Made by a program: the position numbers and the translations under genes. The notes under the pieces were generated by a model. That model had not been told where the DNA came from. It saw only the letters and a list, made by a program, of their open reading frames with translations, and ran no database searches. DNA of 64,000 nt, taken from the NCBI RefSeq assembly GCF_003611035.1, contig NZ_CP030033.1:3844001-3908000 (forward strand), written 5' to 3'. Each line of letters starts with the position of its first letter. Position 1 is the stretch's first letter. Below, in pieces: positions 48,273 to 56,285 of the stretch. Source of the DNA: Cryobacterium soli (GTDB lineage: Bacteria; Actinomycetota; Actinomycetes; Actinomycetales; Microbacteriaceae).

Positions 48273-50453
48273 ATGGTGGGAAAAGGCACACAGGATGCGT
48301 CGAAGGGTCGCGGCGGCGCGGAACAACGCCGGGCCTCCGCGTCGGGTGCACCCGCGAGCGACCCGGCGAAGATCCGCAACGTGGCCCTGGTGGGCCGGTC
48401 GGGGGCCGGCAAGACCCTGCTCACCGAAGCGCTGCTCATGGCCACGGGCGCCATCACCCGGCTGGGCTCGATCGAAGCCGGCAGCACGGTGAGCGACTCG
48501 GACCCGTCCGAGGTGCACCAGCAACGCTCGGTGGCCCTGTCGGTCGTGCCGCTGACGGTGGGCGACGTGAAGGTGAACCTGCTCGACACCCCGGGTTACG
48601 CCGACTTCATCGGCGAGATGCGGGCGGGGTTGCGGGCGGCGGATGCGGCGCTGTTCGTGGTCTCCGCCGTGGACGGTGTCGACGCGGCCACCACGGCGCT
48701 CTGGTTGGAGTGTGAGCGGATCGGGATGCCGCGGGCCGTCGTGATAAGCCGGGTCGACCATCCGCGGGCCGGGTACGATGCGGTGCTCGCGGCCTGCCGG
48801 GAGAGCTTCGGCGCCGGGGTGCTGCCCGTGTATGTGCCGGTGTGGCGCGGCGGCGCCATCACCGGGCTGCTGGGGTTGCTGACCGGCACGGTGTCGGAGG
48901 CCGGGGCCGCCCTGCGCCCGGCGACGGAGGCTGAACTCCTCGACTCGGAACCGGCGCGGTCGACCCTGATCGAGGGCATCATTGCCGAGAGCGAAGACGA
49001 GACCTTGCTCGACCGGTACCTCGGCGGCGCCGAAATCGCCCTGGACACCCTCACCGCCGACCTGGAGATCGCGGTGGCCCGCGGCTCGTTCTATCCGGTG
49101 TTGGCGACCTCCGCCGAGACCGGGATGGGCTTGGCCGAACTGCTGGACCTGCTCACCGGCGCGTTCCCCTCGCCGCTCGAGCGGGCGCTGCCGTCGGTGA
49201 CCGACCTGGCCGGTCGGCCGGTGACGACGCTCAGCTGCGACCCCGCCGGGCCGCTGGTGGGCGAGGTGGTGCGCACCACCATCGACTCGTTCCTCGGCCG
49301 GGTCTGCCTCGTGCGGCTCTTCTCCGGCACCCTGCGGGAGGACAGCATCGTGCACATCGGCGGGCACGGGCTCGCCGACCGGGGCCATCAGGACCACGAC
49401 AGCGACGAACGCGTCACCCACCTGCAGTCCCCGCTTGGCGCGACCCTGCGGCCGGTGCCGTTTAGCGTGGCGGGGGACATCTGCGCGCTGACCCGGCTCG
49501 CCGACGCCGAGACCGGAGACACCGTCTCCGACCGGGACAACCCCCTGCTGGTGGCAGCGTGGGAGATGCCGGAGCCGCTGATGCCCGTGGCCGTGCAAGG
49601 TGAGGCGCACAGCGACGACGATGCGCTGGCCAAGAATCTCGGCAAGGTCGCCGCCGTCGACCCCACCCTGCGCGTGGAGCGGAACGCCGAAACCCATCAG
49701 CTGGTGCTCTGGTGCATGGGCGAGGCACACGCAGAGGTGGTGCTCGACCGGCTGCGTGCGCAGGGCGTGCACGTGCAGACCGTGGACGTGATCACGCCGC
49801 TGCGCGAGACCTTCGCCACGCCGGTCGCCGCCCGCGGCCGGTACGTGAAGCAGTCCGGCGGACACGGTCAGTTCGGCATCTGCGACATCGAGGTGGAGCC
49901 GCTCGAGCGCGGCGCCGGCTTCGAGTTCGTGAACAGGGTGGTCGGCGGGGTGGTGCCTGGCCACTACATCGAGTCGGTGGAGAAGGGCGTGCGCGCGCAG
50001 ATGGCCCGGGGCGTCGCGGCGGGGTTCCCCGTGGTCGACATCCGGGTGAACCTGGTGGGCGGCAAGGCGCACAGCGTGGACTCGTCGGATGCGGCGTTCC
50101 AGTCCGCCGGCGCCCTCGCGTTGCGGGAGGCTGCCGCGGCGGGCCGGATCCAGCTGTTGGAGCCCGTCTCGATGGTCACGATCACCGTGCCTGACGCCTT
50201 CGTGGGCCCGGTGATGACCGACCTCTCCACGCGCCGCGGTCACATGACCGGCACCACCTCGGTGGCCGAGGAACGCACGAACACGGGCGCCGACGAGCGC
50301 ACCGAGATCAACGCCGAGATCCCGGATGCTGAACTGCTCCGCTACGCCATCGAGCTGCGGGCCCTCACCGCGGGAAGCGGCACCTTCCGGCGCCGCTACC
50401 TGCGCCACGAACCGGTGCCGGCCAAGGTGGCGTCGGCGGCGGTACACGCCTGA
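48273..50453 (+). CDS. EF-G2-like (FusA2-type) translational GTPase
   Basis: A 726-residue elongation factor G-like protein. The P-loop is VGRSGAGKT, and the switch II motif is DTPGYADF, where canonical EF-G has DTPGHVDF; the tyrosine replaces the GTP-hydrolysis histidine, as is usual in this EF-G2 branch. The guanine-specificity motif reads ISRVDHP rather than NKxD. Domains III-V follow, with YVKQSGGHGQFG and GHYIESVEKGVRAQM typical of domain IV. Unlike the main EF-G it is not beside rpsL/rpsG. Its role in the group is unsettled. The ATG at 48273 is preceded by GGTCGGGAG. Confidence 0.88.
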   Translation: MVGKGTQDASKGRGGAEQRRASASGAPASDPAKIRNVALVGRSGAGKTLLTEALLMATGAITRLGSIEAGSTVSDSDPSEVHQQRSVALSVVPLTVGDVKVNLLDTPGYADFIGEMRAGLRAADAALFVVSAVDGVDAATTALWLECERIGMPRAVVISRVDHPRAGYDAVLAACRESFGAGVLPVYVPVWRGGAITGLLGLLTGTVSEAGAALRPATEAELLDSEPARSTLIEGIIAESEDETLLDRYLGGAEIALDTLTADLEIAVARGSFYPVLATSAETGMGLAELLDLLTGAFPSPLERALPSVTDLAGRPVTTLSCDPAGPLVGEVVRTTIDSFLGRVCLVRLFSGTLREDSIVHIGGHGLADRGHQDHDSDERVTHLQSPLGATLRPVPFSVAGDICALTRLADAETGDTVSDRDNPLLVAAWEMPEPLMPVAVQGEAHSDDDALAKNLGKVAAVDPTLRVERNAETHQLVLWCMGEAHAEVVLDRLRAQGVHVQTVDVITPLRETFATPVAARGRYVKQSGGHGQFGICDIEVEPLERGAGFEFVNRVVGGVVPGHYIESVEKGVRAQMARGVAAGFPVVDIRVNLVGGKAHSVDSSDAAFQSAGALALREAAAAGRIQLLEPVSMVTITVPDAFVGPVMTDLSTRRGHMTGTTSVAEERTNTGADERTEINAEIPDAELLRYAIELRALTAGSGTFRRRYLRHEPVPAKVASAAVHA

Positions 50454-50845
50454 CCGGGCATCCGCGCCGGGGGAGAGCGCAGGCATCCGCGCCGGAGCCG
50501 GCAGGCCCTCGCGCCGGGTTGCGCGGGAGCGGCGCCGCTGCGCGGGTGGCGTGCCCGGGGCGGAGCGGCGCGTGGCCCGCGCGTCGGGTTGCGCGGGAGC
50601 GGCGCCGCTGCGCGGGTGGCGTGCCCGGGGCGGAGCGGCGCGTGGCCCGCATGTCGGTTTGCGCGGGAGCCGCGCCGTTACGCGGGTGTGGCGCCGTTGC
50701 GCGGGTGAGTTGGCCGGGCCGCGCGTTGCGCTGGGGTGGCGCCGCTGCGCGGGTGGCGTGCCCGGGGCGGAGCGGCGCGTTGCCCGCGCAACGCGCGCGG
50801 GACCCTCTCGGGCAGGATTCACGCCGCGCGGAGTACCGTTGAGAG
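50454..50845. repeat. Cluster of family A palindromic repeats (two 70-base tandem units plus two diverged copies)
   Basis: Two tandem units, 50521-50590 and 50591-50660, are identical for their first 60 bases; each contains GGCGCCGCTGCGCGGGTGGC, then GTGCCCGGGGCGGAGCGGCG. A degenerate copy follows (about 50661-50735) and a fourth ends near 50800 with GCGTTGCCCGCG. These match the single copies elsewhere (22473, 27558, 34467, 35078, 42809), so this is the family's densest site. No gene is present. It separates the EF-G2-like gene from the SOUL gene. Confidence 0.7.
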
Positions 50846-51412
50846 ATGACCGAGCAGCAGCCCTATGACGTGGTGCGGAGCTACGACGACTTTGAGGTGC
50901 GCCGCTACCCCGAGCACGTTCTGGCCGAAGTCGTAGTGGACGGCGCGTTCGAGGATGCCGGCAACCGCGCCTTCCGGTACCTGTTCAACTACATCAGCGG
51001 CGAGAACGTCTTCCGGGCCAAGGTCGCGATGACCGCCCCGGTGGTGCAAGATGCGGCGTCGACGAAGATCGCGATGACGGCTCCCGTCGTGCAACAGCCC
51101 GGCGGCACCGCCGATGGCAGCCACCGGGTCGCGTTCGTGCTGCCCGCCGGGCTCACCGAGGCCACCGCCCCGCGCCCGACCAGCCCGCAGGTGCACCTGC
51201 GCACCGTGCCCGAGAGTCTCGTGGCCGCCATCCGCTACCGGGGGCGCTGGACCGAAGACGGCTATCGCACGCACCTGGAGGAGCTGCGAACTGCCGTCGG
51301 CGCCGCCGGGCTCACCGCGACGGGCACGCCGCGGTTCGCCCGGTTCGACCCGCCCTTCAAGCCTGCGTTCCTGCGGCGCAACGAGGTGCTGCTCGACGTC
51401 GTCGCCGGCTAA
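50846..51412 (+). CDS. SOUL-family heme-binding-like protein
   Basis: A 188-residue SOUL/HBP protein. The family opening YDVVRSYDDFEVRRYPEHVLAEV is at the N-terminus, followed by FRYLFNYISGENVFRAKVAMTAPVVQD with the conserved KVAMTAPV segment, a second IAMTAPVVQ and FVLPAGLTEATAPRP. Members bind heme or porphyrins, although the key ligand differs between groups, so heme binding is inferred. There is no signal peptide. The ATG lies just after GTTGAGAG. It stands alone after the family A repeat cluster. Confidence 0.88.
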   Translation: MTEQQPYDVVRSYDDFEVRRYPEHVLAEVVVDGAFEDAGNRAFRYLFNYISGENVFRAKVAMTAPVVQDAASTKIAMTAPVVQQPGGTADGSHRVAFVLPAGLTEATAPRPTSPQVHLRTVPESLVAAIRYRGRWTEDGYRTHLEELRTAVGAAGLTATGTPRFARFDPPFKPAFLRRNEVLLDVVAG

Positions 51413-51427
51413 ACACCCGCACGGGTC

Positions 51428-51616
51428 TCAGCGGAGCGGGGCGGAATCCGGTCTGGCCCAGACGACGACGAGCGCCGTGGCGAGCGGGCCGAGCAGGAGT
51501 CCGAGCACGAACCAGATCCAGCGCCTGCGTCCCTTCATCTCGGCCAGGCCGGCGGTGACGATCGCGAGAGCGAGCCACCAGCCACTGTTCTCGTATACGA
51601 CGGTTGTGTTGTCCAT
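51428..51616 (-). CDS. Small membrane protein (62 aa)
   Basis: A 62-residue protein with two hydrophobic segments (GWWLALAIVTAGLAEM and RWIWFVLGLLLGPLATALVVVW) separated by the basic loop KGRRR. The second segment, with its GLLLGP pattern, recalls short PLDc_N or superinfection-exclusion-type membrane proteins, but the match is too weak to name. The gene converges with the SOUL gene, ending 15 bases from it. Function unknown. Confidence 0.6.
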   Translation of the reverse strand: MDNTTVVYENSGWWLALAIVTAGLAEMKGRRRWIWFVLGLLLGPLATALVVVWARPDSAPLR

Positions 51617-51666
51617 CCCGGCAGGTTAGTGGCACCCCATCCGGCACCCCAGCGGGCGCGCCGCGA

Positions 51667-51747
51667 GCACAGCTCCTGCAGAATCCGCCCCGAACCCGGT
51701 CAGCCGGCAATTCCGGCGGCCAGTTCCGACGAAATGCAGGAGCTATG
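51667..51747. repeat. Palindromic repeat, family B, copy 2
   Basis: 81 bases. The ends GCACAGCTCCTGCA and TGCAGGAGCTATG are inverted copies, with the inner palindrome GCCGG-CAATT-CCGGC. Same family as 40975-41064 and 58513-58615. Confidence 0.65.
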
Positions 51748-51783
51748 AAAGGGGACGGCGGCGGGGGAGTGCTGCCGGGAAGG

Positions 51784-52554
51784 TCAGCGGGCCAGGGTGA
51801 GGATCTCGGCGCCGTCGTCGGTGATCGCGATGGTGTGCTCGCTGTGGGCCGTGCGGCAGCCGGTGGCGCTGCGGAGGGTCCAGCCGTCGGCATCCGTCAC
51901 GAGCTTGTCGGTGTCGACCATCACCCAGGGCTCGAGGGCCAGCAGCAGCCCGGGGCGCAACGTGTAGCCGCGGCCGGGGCGGCCGGTGTTGGACACGTGC
52001 GGGTCCTGGTGCATCGTTGAGCCGATGCCGTGACCGCCGAACTCGACGTTGACGGGGTAGCCGGCGGCGTCGAGCACCGTGCCGATGGCGTGCGAGATGT
52101 CGCCGATGCGGGCGCCGGGCCCGGCGGCGGCGATGCCGGCCTGCAGGGCGCGCTCGGTTGCGTCGATCAGTGCGACGCTCTCCGGCGGCCGGGTGTCACC
52201 CACGATGAAGCTGATGGCCGAGTCGGCGGCGATGCCACCCAGCAGCACGGCGAGGTCGAGCGACACCAGGTCGCCGTCGGCCAGGGCGTAGTCGTGCGGC
52301 AGGCCGTGCAGCACGGCCTCGTTGACGGAGGTGCAGATGTAGTGGCCGAACGGCCCACGGCCGAACGACGGCGCGTAGTCGACGTAGCAGGACTCGGCAC
52401 CGGCCTCGAGGATCATGGCCTGAGCCCACCGGTCGATGTCGAGCAGGTTGGTGCCCACGGCGCTGCGGCTCTTCATGGTCTGCAGGATGGTGGCGACCAG
52501 CGCGCCGGTTTCGCGCGCTCGGGCCACCTCGGTGGGGTTCAGGATCTCGATCAT
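51784..52554 (-). CDS. map: Type I methionine aminopeptidase
   Basis: A 256-residue pita-bread fold metallopeptidase that removes the N-terminal methionine from new proteins. Metal-ligand contexts are visible: GDLVSLDLAVLLGGIAADSA, GHGIGSTMHQDPHV, LALEPWVMV and AHSEHTIAI, so the Asp, Asp, His, Glu, Glu set appears present. I start at ATG 52554, preceded by GAGAGGCG; a few upstream codons are open but less likely. It is divergent from a small XRE regulator across a 64-base gap with a clear inverted repeat. This isolated copy, away from secY/adk, is probably a second Map. Confidence 0.92.
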   Translation of the reverse strand: MIEILNPTEVARARETGALVATILQTMKSRSAVGTNLLDIDRWAQAMILEAGAESCYVDYAPSFGRGPFGHYICTSVNEAVLHGLPHDYALADGDLVSLDLAVLLGGIAADSAISFIVGDTRPPESVALIDATERALQAGIAAAGPGARIGDISHAIGTVLDAAGYPVNVEFGGHGIGSTMHQDPHVSNTGRPGRGYTLRPGLLLALEPWVMVDTDKLVTDADGWTLRSATGCRTAHSEHTIAITDDGAEILTLAR

Positions 52555-52589
52555 GCCGCGCCTCTCGTCTGGAACCAATAACTATACCG

Positions 52590-52610
52590 GTCTAAGTATC
52601 CCGGTTAGAC
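52590..52610. promoter_or_regulatory. Probable operator between map and the XRE gene
   Basis: An inverted repeat GTCTAA (52590-52595) and TTAGAC (52605-52610) separated by nine bases, lying over the expected promoter of the XRE gene and close to that of map. TATACCGGT and TATCCCGGT, 14 bases apart, overlap it as direct repeats. The XRE protein is the natural candidate to bind. Confidence 0.5.
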
Positions 52611-52618
52611 TGGGCGGC

Positions 52619-52918
52619 ATGGTCAGGTTGCCGCTCACAGTCGCTGAAGTCGAGCGTGGAGCGCGCCTCGGCGCCCTGCTGCGCCGGGCCAGGGGAGCGC
52701 GCTCGATGCTCGACATCGCCCTGGATGCCGGCGTCTCGCCGGAGACCTTGCGCAAGATCGAGTCGGGCCGCGTCGCCACCCCCGCGTTCCCGACCATCGC
52801 GGCGATCGCCCAGGTCGTGGGCCTCTCCCTCGACGCCGTGTGGGCCGAGATCTCCGAGCCCGAGCGCGATAATGAGCCTGTCGGAGGCCGCGCGCCCCGG
52901 GAGCGCCTGGCCTCGTAG
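52619..52918 (+). CDS. XRE-family transcriptional regulator
   Basis: A 99-residue protein with a central helix-turn-helix of the XRE/Cro type (LGALLRRARGARSMLDIALDAGVSPETLRKIESGRVATPAFPTIAAIAQVVGLSLDAVW) occupying most of the chain and a short polar tail. The ATG at 52619 is used because the inverted repeat lies just upstream. It is divergent from map and probably controls map and itself. The pairing of map with a small XRE gene suggests coordinated regulation of this second aminopeptidase. Confidence 0.85.
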   Translation: MVRLPLTVAEVERGARLGALLRRARGARSMLDIALDAGVSPETLRKIESGRVATPAFPTIAAIAQVVGLSLDAVWAEISEPERDNEPVGGRAPRERLAS

Positions 52919-52965
52919 GCTTCGGCGCGAGCCGCACCCCCGGATGCCCGCGGTCGCCGGGTCGC

Positions 52966-53727
52966 TCAGCTCACCTTGCGCCGGTAGACCCGCATCGCGA
53001 ACCCGTACGCAAGCACCAGGATGCCCACGCACCAGGCCAGCGCCACCCAGATGTCGCTGCCGACCGGCTCCCCGGCGAACAGCTGCTGGATCGTGTTGAC
53101 GATCGCCGTGACCGGCTGATTCTCGGCGAACACCCGCACCGGCCCCGGCATGGTGTCGGTGGGTACGAACGCCGAACTGATGAACGGCAGGAAGATCAGC
53201 GGGTAGGAGAACCCGGCCGCGCCATCCACTGTTTTAGCGGAGAGGCCCGCGATGACCGCGACCCAGGTGAGCGCCAGGGTGAACAAGGCCAGGATGCCGG
53301 CCACGGCGAGCCAGGCCAGCGGGCCCGCCGAGGTGCGGAAACCCATGGCCAGGCCGACCGCCACGATGATGACGACCGAGATCCCGTTGGCCACCAGCGA
53401 GGTGAGCACATGTGCCCACAGCACCGAGGACCGGTTGATCGGCATGGAGTGGAAGCGTTCGAAGATGCCGCTCTGCAGATCGGTGAACAGCCGTACGGCC
53501 GTGTAGGCGATGCCGGACGCGATCGCGATCAGCATGATCCCGGGCAGCAGGTAGGTGACGTAGTTGCCGGTGCCCGTGTTGATGGCGCCGCCGAGCACGT
53601 AGACGAAGAGCAACAGGATGGCGATCGGTGTGATCGCCGTCGTGATGATCGTGTCGGCGCTGCGGGTAATGTGGCGGAGCGACCGGCCCAGCAGGCTGCT
53701 CGTGTCGGCGATGAAGTGGGTGCTCAT
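52966..53727 (-). CDS. ABC-2 type transporter permease, DrrB-like
   Basis: A 253-residue ABC-2 membrane subunit with about six hydrophobic segments and the family signature region FLPFISSAFVPTDTMPGPVRVFAENQPVTAIVNTIQQL. The start at 53727 overlaps the ATPase stop (ATGA), showing translational coupling. With the DrrA-like ATPase it should form an exporter of a hydrophobic compound, as in daunorubicin-type transporters; the substrate is unknown. It is the last gene of a four-gene operon with an RHH-type regulator and a DUF4097 protein. Confidence 0.9.
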   Translation of the reverse strand: MSTHFIADTSSLLGRSLRHITRSADTIITTAITPIAILLLFVYVLGGAINTGTGNYVTYLLPGIMLIAIASGIAYTAVRLFTDLQSGIFERFHSMPINRSSVLWAHVLTSLVANGISVVIIVAVGLAMGFRTSAGPLAWLAVAGILALFTLALTWVAVIAGLSAKTVDGAAGFSYPLIFLPFISSAFVPTDTMPGPVRVFAENQPVTAIVNTIQQLFAGEPVGSDIWVALAWCVGILVLAYGFAMRVYRRKVS

Positions 53728-54518
53728 GATGGGTCCTTTCCGGGCTCGTGGGGAGTGGTGCCCACCAGCGCGAAGAAGATCTCCTCGAGGGTGGGCTGTC
53801 GTTCGATGTACTCGACCTTCGCGGGCGGCAGCAGCCGCTTGAGCTCGGCGAGGGTGCCGTTCGCGATGATGCGCCCCTCGTGCAGGATCGCGATGCGGTC
53901 GGCGAGTTGTTCGGCCTCTTCGAGGTGCTGCGTGGTGAGCAGCACCGTGGTGCCCTGCGCCGCGAGGTCTCGCACCACCTGCCACACCTCTTGGCGGGCC
54001 TCCGGGTCGAGTCCGGTGGTCGGTTCGTCGAGGAAGATCACCTCGGGGTGCCCGATCAGGCTCATGGCGATGTCCAGCCGCCGGCGCATACCGCCCGAGT
54101 AGGCCGACACCCGGCGGGTGGCCGCGTCGGCGAGGTCGAAACGCGCCAGCAGCGCATCCGCCACCTGGCCGGGGTTCGCGAGGTGGCGCAGCTTGGCCAT
54201 CAGTACGAGGTTCTCCTTGCCAGAGAGGATCTCGTCGACCGCGGCGAATTGCCCGGTGAGACTGATCGACTCGCGAACCTTCAGTGGCGCGGAGGCGACG
54301 TCGAACCCGTTCACGGCGGCGGTGCCGGCATCGAACCGGAGCAGGGTCGACAGGATGCGCAACAGGGTGGTCTTGCCGGCGCCGTTGGAGCCGAGCAGGG
54401 CGAAGATGCTGCCCGGGGCGACGTCGAAGCTGACGCCGCGCAGCACGTGCAGCTCCTTGTAGGACTTCTCGATGTCCTGCACCCGGATCGCCGGGTGCCG
54501 GGTGAGAGTGTCGCTCAT
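53724..54518 (-). CDS. ABC transporter ATPase, DrrA-like
   Basis: A 264-residue ATPase of the DrrA group. Walker A is LGSNGAGKT (43-50), the signature is YSGGMRRRLDIAM, Walker B is VIFLDEPTTGLDP, and the switch histidine is in LLTTQHLEEAEQLADR. The C-terminal extension (VEYIERQPTLEEIFFALVG) is typical of DrrA. It powers the DrrB-like permease encoded directly downstream with a 4-base overlap. It lies 65 bases after a DUF4097 gene on the same strand. Confidence 0.93.
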   Translation of the reverse strand: MSDTLTRHPAIRVQDIEKSYKELHVLRGVSFDVAPGSIFALLGSNGAGKTTLLRILSTLLRFDAGTAAVNGFDVASAPLKVRESISLTGQFAAVDEILSGKENLVLMAKLRHLANPGQVADALLARFDLADAATRRVSAYSGGMRRRLDIAMSLIGHPEVIFLDEPTTGLDPEARQEVWQVVRDLAAQGTTVLLTTQHLEEAEQLADRIAILHEGRIIANGTLAELKRLLPPAKVEYIERQPTLEEIFFALVGTTPHEPGKDPS

Positions 54519-54583
54519 GATGTTGTTCCCTTCTGTGGGTGGTGGTGGTGGTCTTCTCGAGGTGCCGGATCGGTGGGCGGCCG

Positions 54584-55429
54584 TCAGTGGGCGTGCCGCA
54601 CGGTGATGTCGCCGTACTGGGTGCGTGCCCGCACCGCGACGGTGGGCTCGGACTCCGCGGGCGCGCGGTCGGCCTCGAGCTGGTTGCGCACCCGGCCGTC
54701 CTTCGACGCGAGATCGAGCCAGGCGGCCACGCCGGGCCGCACACCGATGGTGACCTGGCCGTAGCCGCTCTCCACCTGGACGGATCCGCCCGAGACCTCG
54801 TTCAGCCGGATGCTGCCGTAGGCGGTCTTCGCGGTCACCGAGGCCAGCGCCCGGGCGATCTCGAGGTCACCGTAGGAGAGCTTGGCGTCCAGGTCGCCGC
54901 CGGACTGGCCGATCTCGATGCTGCCGTGCGAGGCCTTGAGGAGCGCGTCGCCGGCCACGCTGCCGACCCGGATCTGCCCGTGATCGGCCGTGATCTCCGC
55001 GCCGCCCCCGATGCCGTTGACGGTGATGGTGCCGTGCCCGGCGCGCAGCCAGAGGTCGCCCGTGCCGTCGACGTCCACCGCGCCCATCGAGCACTTGATG
55101 CGGGTGGCGCCGAGCCGGCCGGTGGTGTGCACGCCGCCCACCGCGATTTCCGCGGTGAGCCGTGACCCCGACGGCAGCTCCACTCGCACGTCGACGGACT
55201 CGGTGGGGCCGATCCAGCTGAGCCGGGGCCGCGGGCCGGTCACGGTGAGCCTTTGCCCGTCGAAGTCGACCCGGGTCTCGTCGGCGCCGCGACGGTCGAC
55301 GGCCTTGGCCGGGTTGCTCGGCGACACGGTCACGACGGTCTCGGTGCGGTCGCCGGCGACGATCTCGAGGTCGCCGACCTGCAGGTTGACGGCCAGGTCG
55401 ATCGGGCTAGTGGTGGGGAAGCTGGGCAT
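54584..55429 (-). CDS. DUF4097-family beta-strand repeat protein
   Basis: A 281-residue protein made of short beta-strand repeats of the DUF4097 type, without a signal peptide or membrane helix. The repeats follow a pattern of alternating Gly, Ile/Val and polar residues (ADHGQIRVGSVAGDALLKASHGSIEIGQSGGDLDAKLSYGDLEI), which forms a right-handed beta-solenoid. DUF4097 genes often sit next to ABC transporters and regulators, as here. Function unknown; structurally it resembles bactofilin-like scaffolds. It lies between the RHH-type regulator and the DrrA gene, probably in one operon. Confidence 0.88.
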   Translation of the reverse strand: MPSFPTTSPIDLAVNLQVGDLEIVAGDRTETVVTVSPSNPAKAVDRRGADETRVDFDGQRLTVTGPRPRLSWIGPTESVDVRVELPSGSRLTAEIAVGGVHTTGRLGATRIKCSMGAVDVDGTGDLWLRAGHGTITVNGIGGGAEITADHGQIRVGSVAGDALLKASHGSIEIGQSGGDLDAKLSYGDLEIARALASVTAKTAYGSIRLNEVSGGSVQVESGYGQVTIGVRPGVAAWLDLASKDGRVRNQLEADRAPAESEPTVAVRARTQYGDITVRHAH

Positions 55430-55515
55430 GCTGACGCCTGCCTTTCGTGGGCATTGTGGGTATGACGGACCGGCCCCGCGGGTGCGCGGAGCTGGTGGTA
55501 CGGCGGGGCCTGGGC

Positions 55516-56004
55516 TTAGCGCGCCCAGCCTGCGAAGTTGTCGCCGGTGCGCAGGGTGCGCTGCGCGGAGCGTCGTTGTTTGGGCTGCACCGCCGCCGCG
55601 ATGGCGCGCACCAACCAGGTGTTGACCGACAGGCCGTCGGCCAGGGCCGCCTCGTCGACCCGCGCCTTGAGGGCGTCGGGCAGGCGCAGCGTCGTGCGTG
55701 AGGTGCTCACATCGTCCAGGTCGACGGATGCGGCGGAGCCGTCGTCACCCTCCGGCTCGGCCGTGGGCGCTGTCACAACGAATTCCACCTCGCGCCCGCG
55801 CAGCCGCAGGTCCACCGACCCGGGGGCGAGGTCACGGGTGATCTCGCCGGCCGCGGCCGACAGCACGTCGAGCAGCACCAGCCGAGCGGCCGCGTCGAGC
55901 CCCGCGGCAAGCCGTTCGGCCGCCGCGCGGGTGTCGTCGCTGCCGGTCTCCGCGACCTCGAGAAGCTGCCGCTGAAGGTCGGTGACGTACGGTGCGAGTT
56001 CCAT
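55516..56004 (-). CDS. HicB/RHH-type regulator, first gene of the DUF4097-DrrAB operon
   Basis: A 162-residue protein. Residues 1-50 are helical (LQRQLLEVAETGSDDTRAAAERLAAGLDAAARL); the middle is acidic; residues 110-145 (STSRTTLRLPDALKARVDEAALADGLSVNTWLVRAIAAAV) form a ribbon-helix-helix of the HicB/Arc type: beta strand, helix A, loop, helix B. No HicA toxin gene is next to it. It most likely acts as an autoregulator of the operon: three phased copies of TGGTGTCA and a 21-base palindrome lie just before its start at ATG 56004. Not a standard toxin-antitoxin pair. Confidence 0.8.
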   Translation of the reverse strand: MELAPYVTDLQRQLLEVAETGSDDTRAAAERLAAGLDAAARLVLLDVLSAAAGEITRDLAPGSVDLRLRGREVEFVVTAPTAEPEGDDGSAASVDLDDVSTSRTTLRLPDALKARVDEAALADGLSVNTWLVRAIAAAVQPKQRRSAQRTLRTGDNFAGWAR

Positions 56005-56013
56005 GACTTCAGT

Positions 56014-56075
56014 GTGACACCACTGTGGTGTCACCGCAAGGATTTATGGTGTCAATTTCGGAGAGAGTGGTGTCA
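56014..56075. promoter_or_regulatory. Phased RHH operator array
   Basis: A perfect palindrome, arms GTGACACCAC and GTGGTGTCAC around a single T (56014-56034), followed by TGGTGTCA at 56047-56054 and 56068-56075. The same octamer in the palindrome starts at 56026, so the three copies are spaced exactly 21 bases, two helical turns, apart. This is the expected layout for cooperative ribbon-helix-helix binding and points to autorepression of the operon starting at 56004. Confidence 0.75.
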
Positions 56076-56147
56076 GTATGCCCATGGGGCGTTGCAGACA
56101 TCCGCGGTCCGACCCCAGATGTGCGGCCCACGGGTGGACGTCGCACG

Positions 56148-56223
56148 ATAAAAAGGACTTCGCGAGGTTGTGAGGACGAAATGGCCGCGGGCATCCTTTT
56201 AATCTCACTTTTGCCTTTTTGGC
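56148..56223. repeat. Structured repeat copy 1, upstream of the VOC gene
   Basis: It begins AAAAAGGACTTCGCGAGG and ends TTGCCTTTTTGGC. AAAAGGA can pair with TCCTTTT 25-30 bases later, and GTGAG with CTCAC. The second copy (56692-56770) keeps most of the sequence. In the plus orientation it precedes the VOC gene by about 60 bases and follows no plus-strand gene, so it is not simply a terminator. Confidence 0.5.
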
Positions 56224-56285
56224 TTAGCGCACGGGTGCTCGGGGCTAACCGGTCGGGTGTCTGAGCTGCCTGTTAGCGTCGGGGC

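Noticed and set aside
50521..50800. Tandem repeats that might be a CRISPR array
   Set aside because: The unit is 70 bases with no unique spacers, and no cas genes are present; it matches dispersed palindromic repeats.
47991..50822. A 943-codon minus-strand frame opposite the EF-G2-like gene
   Set aside because: Same GC-rich shadow effect; the minus-strand translation is Arg/His/Ala-rich and has no domain, while the plus strand encodes a full GTPase.
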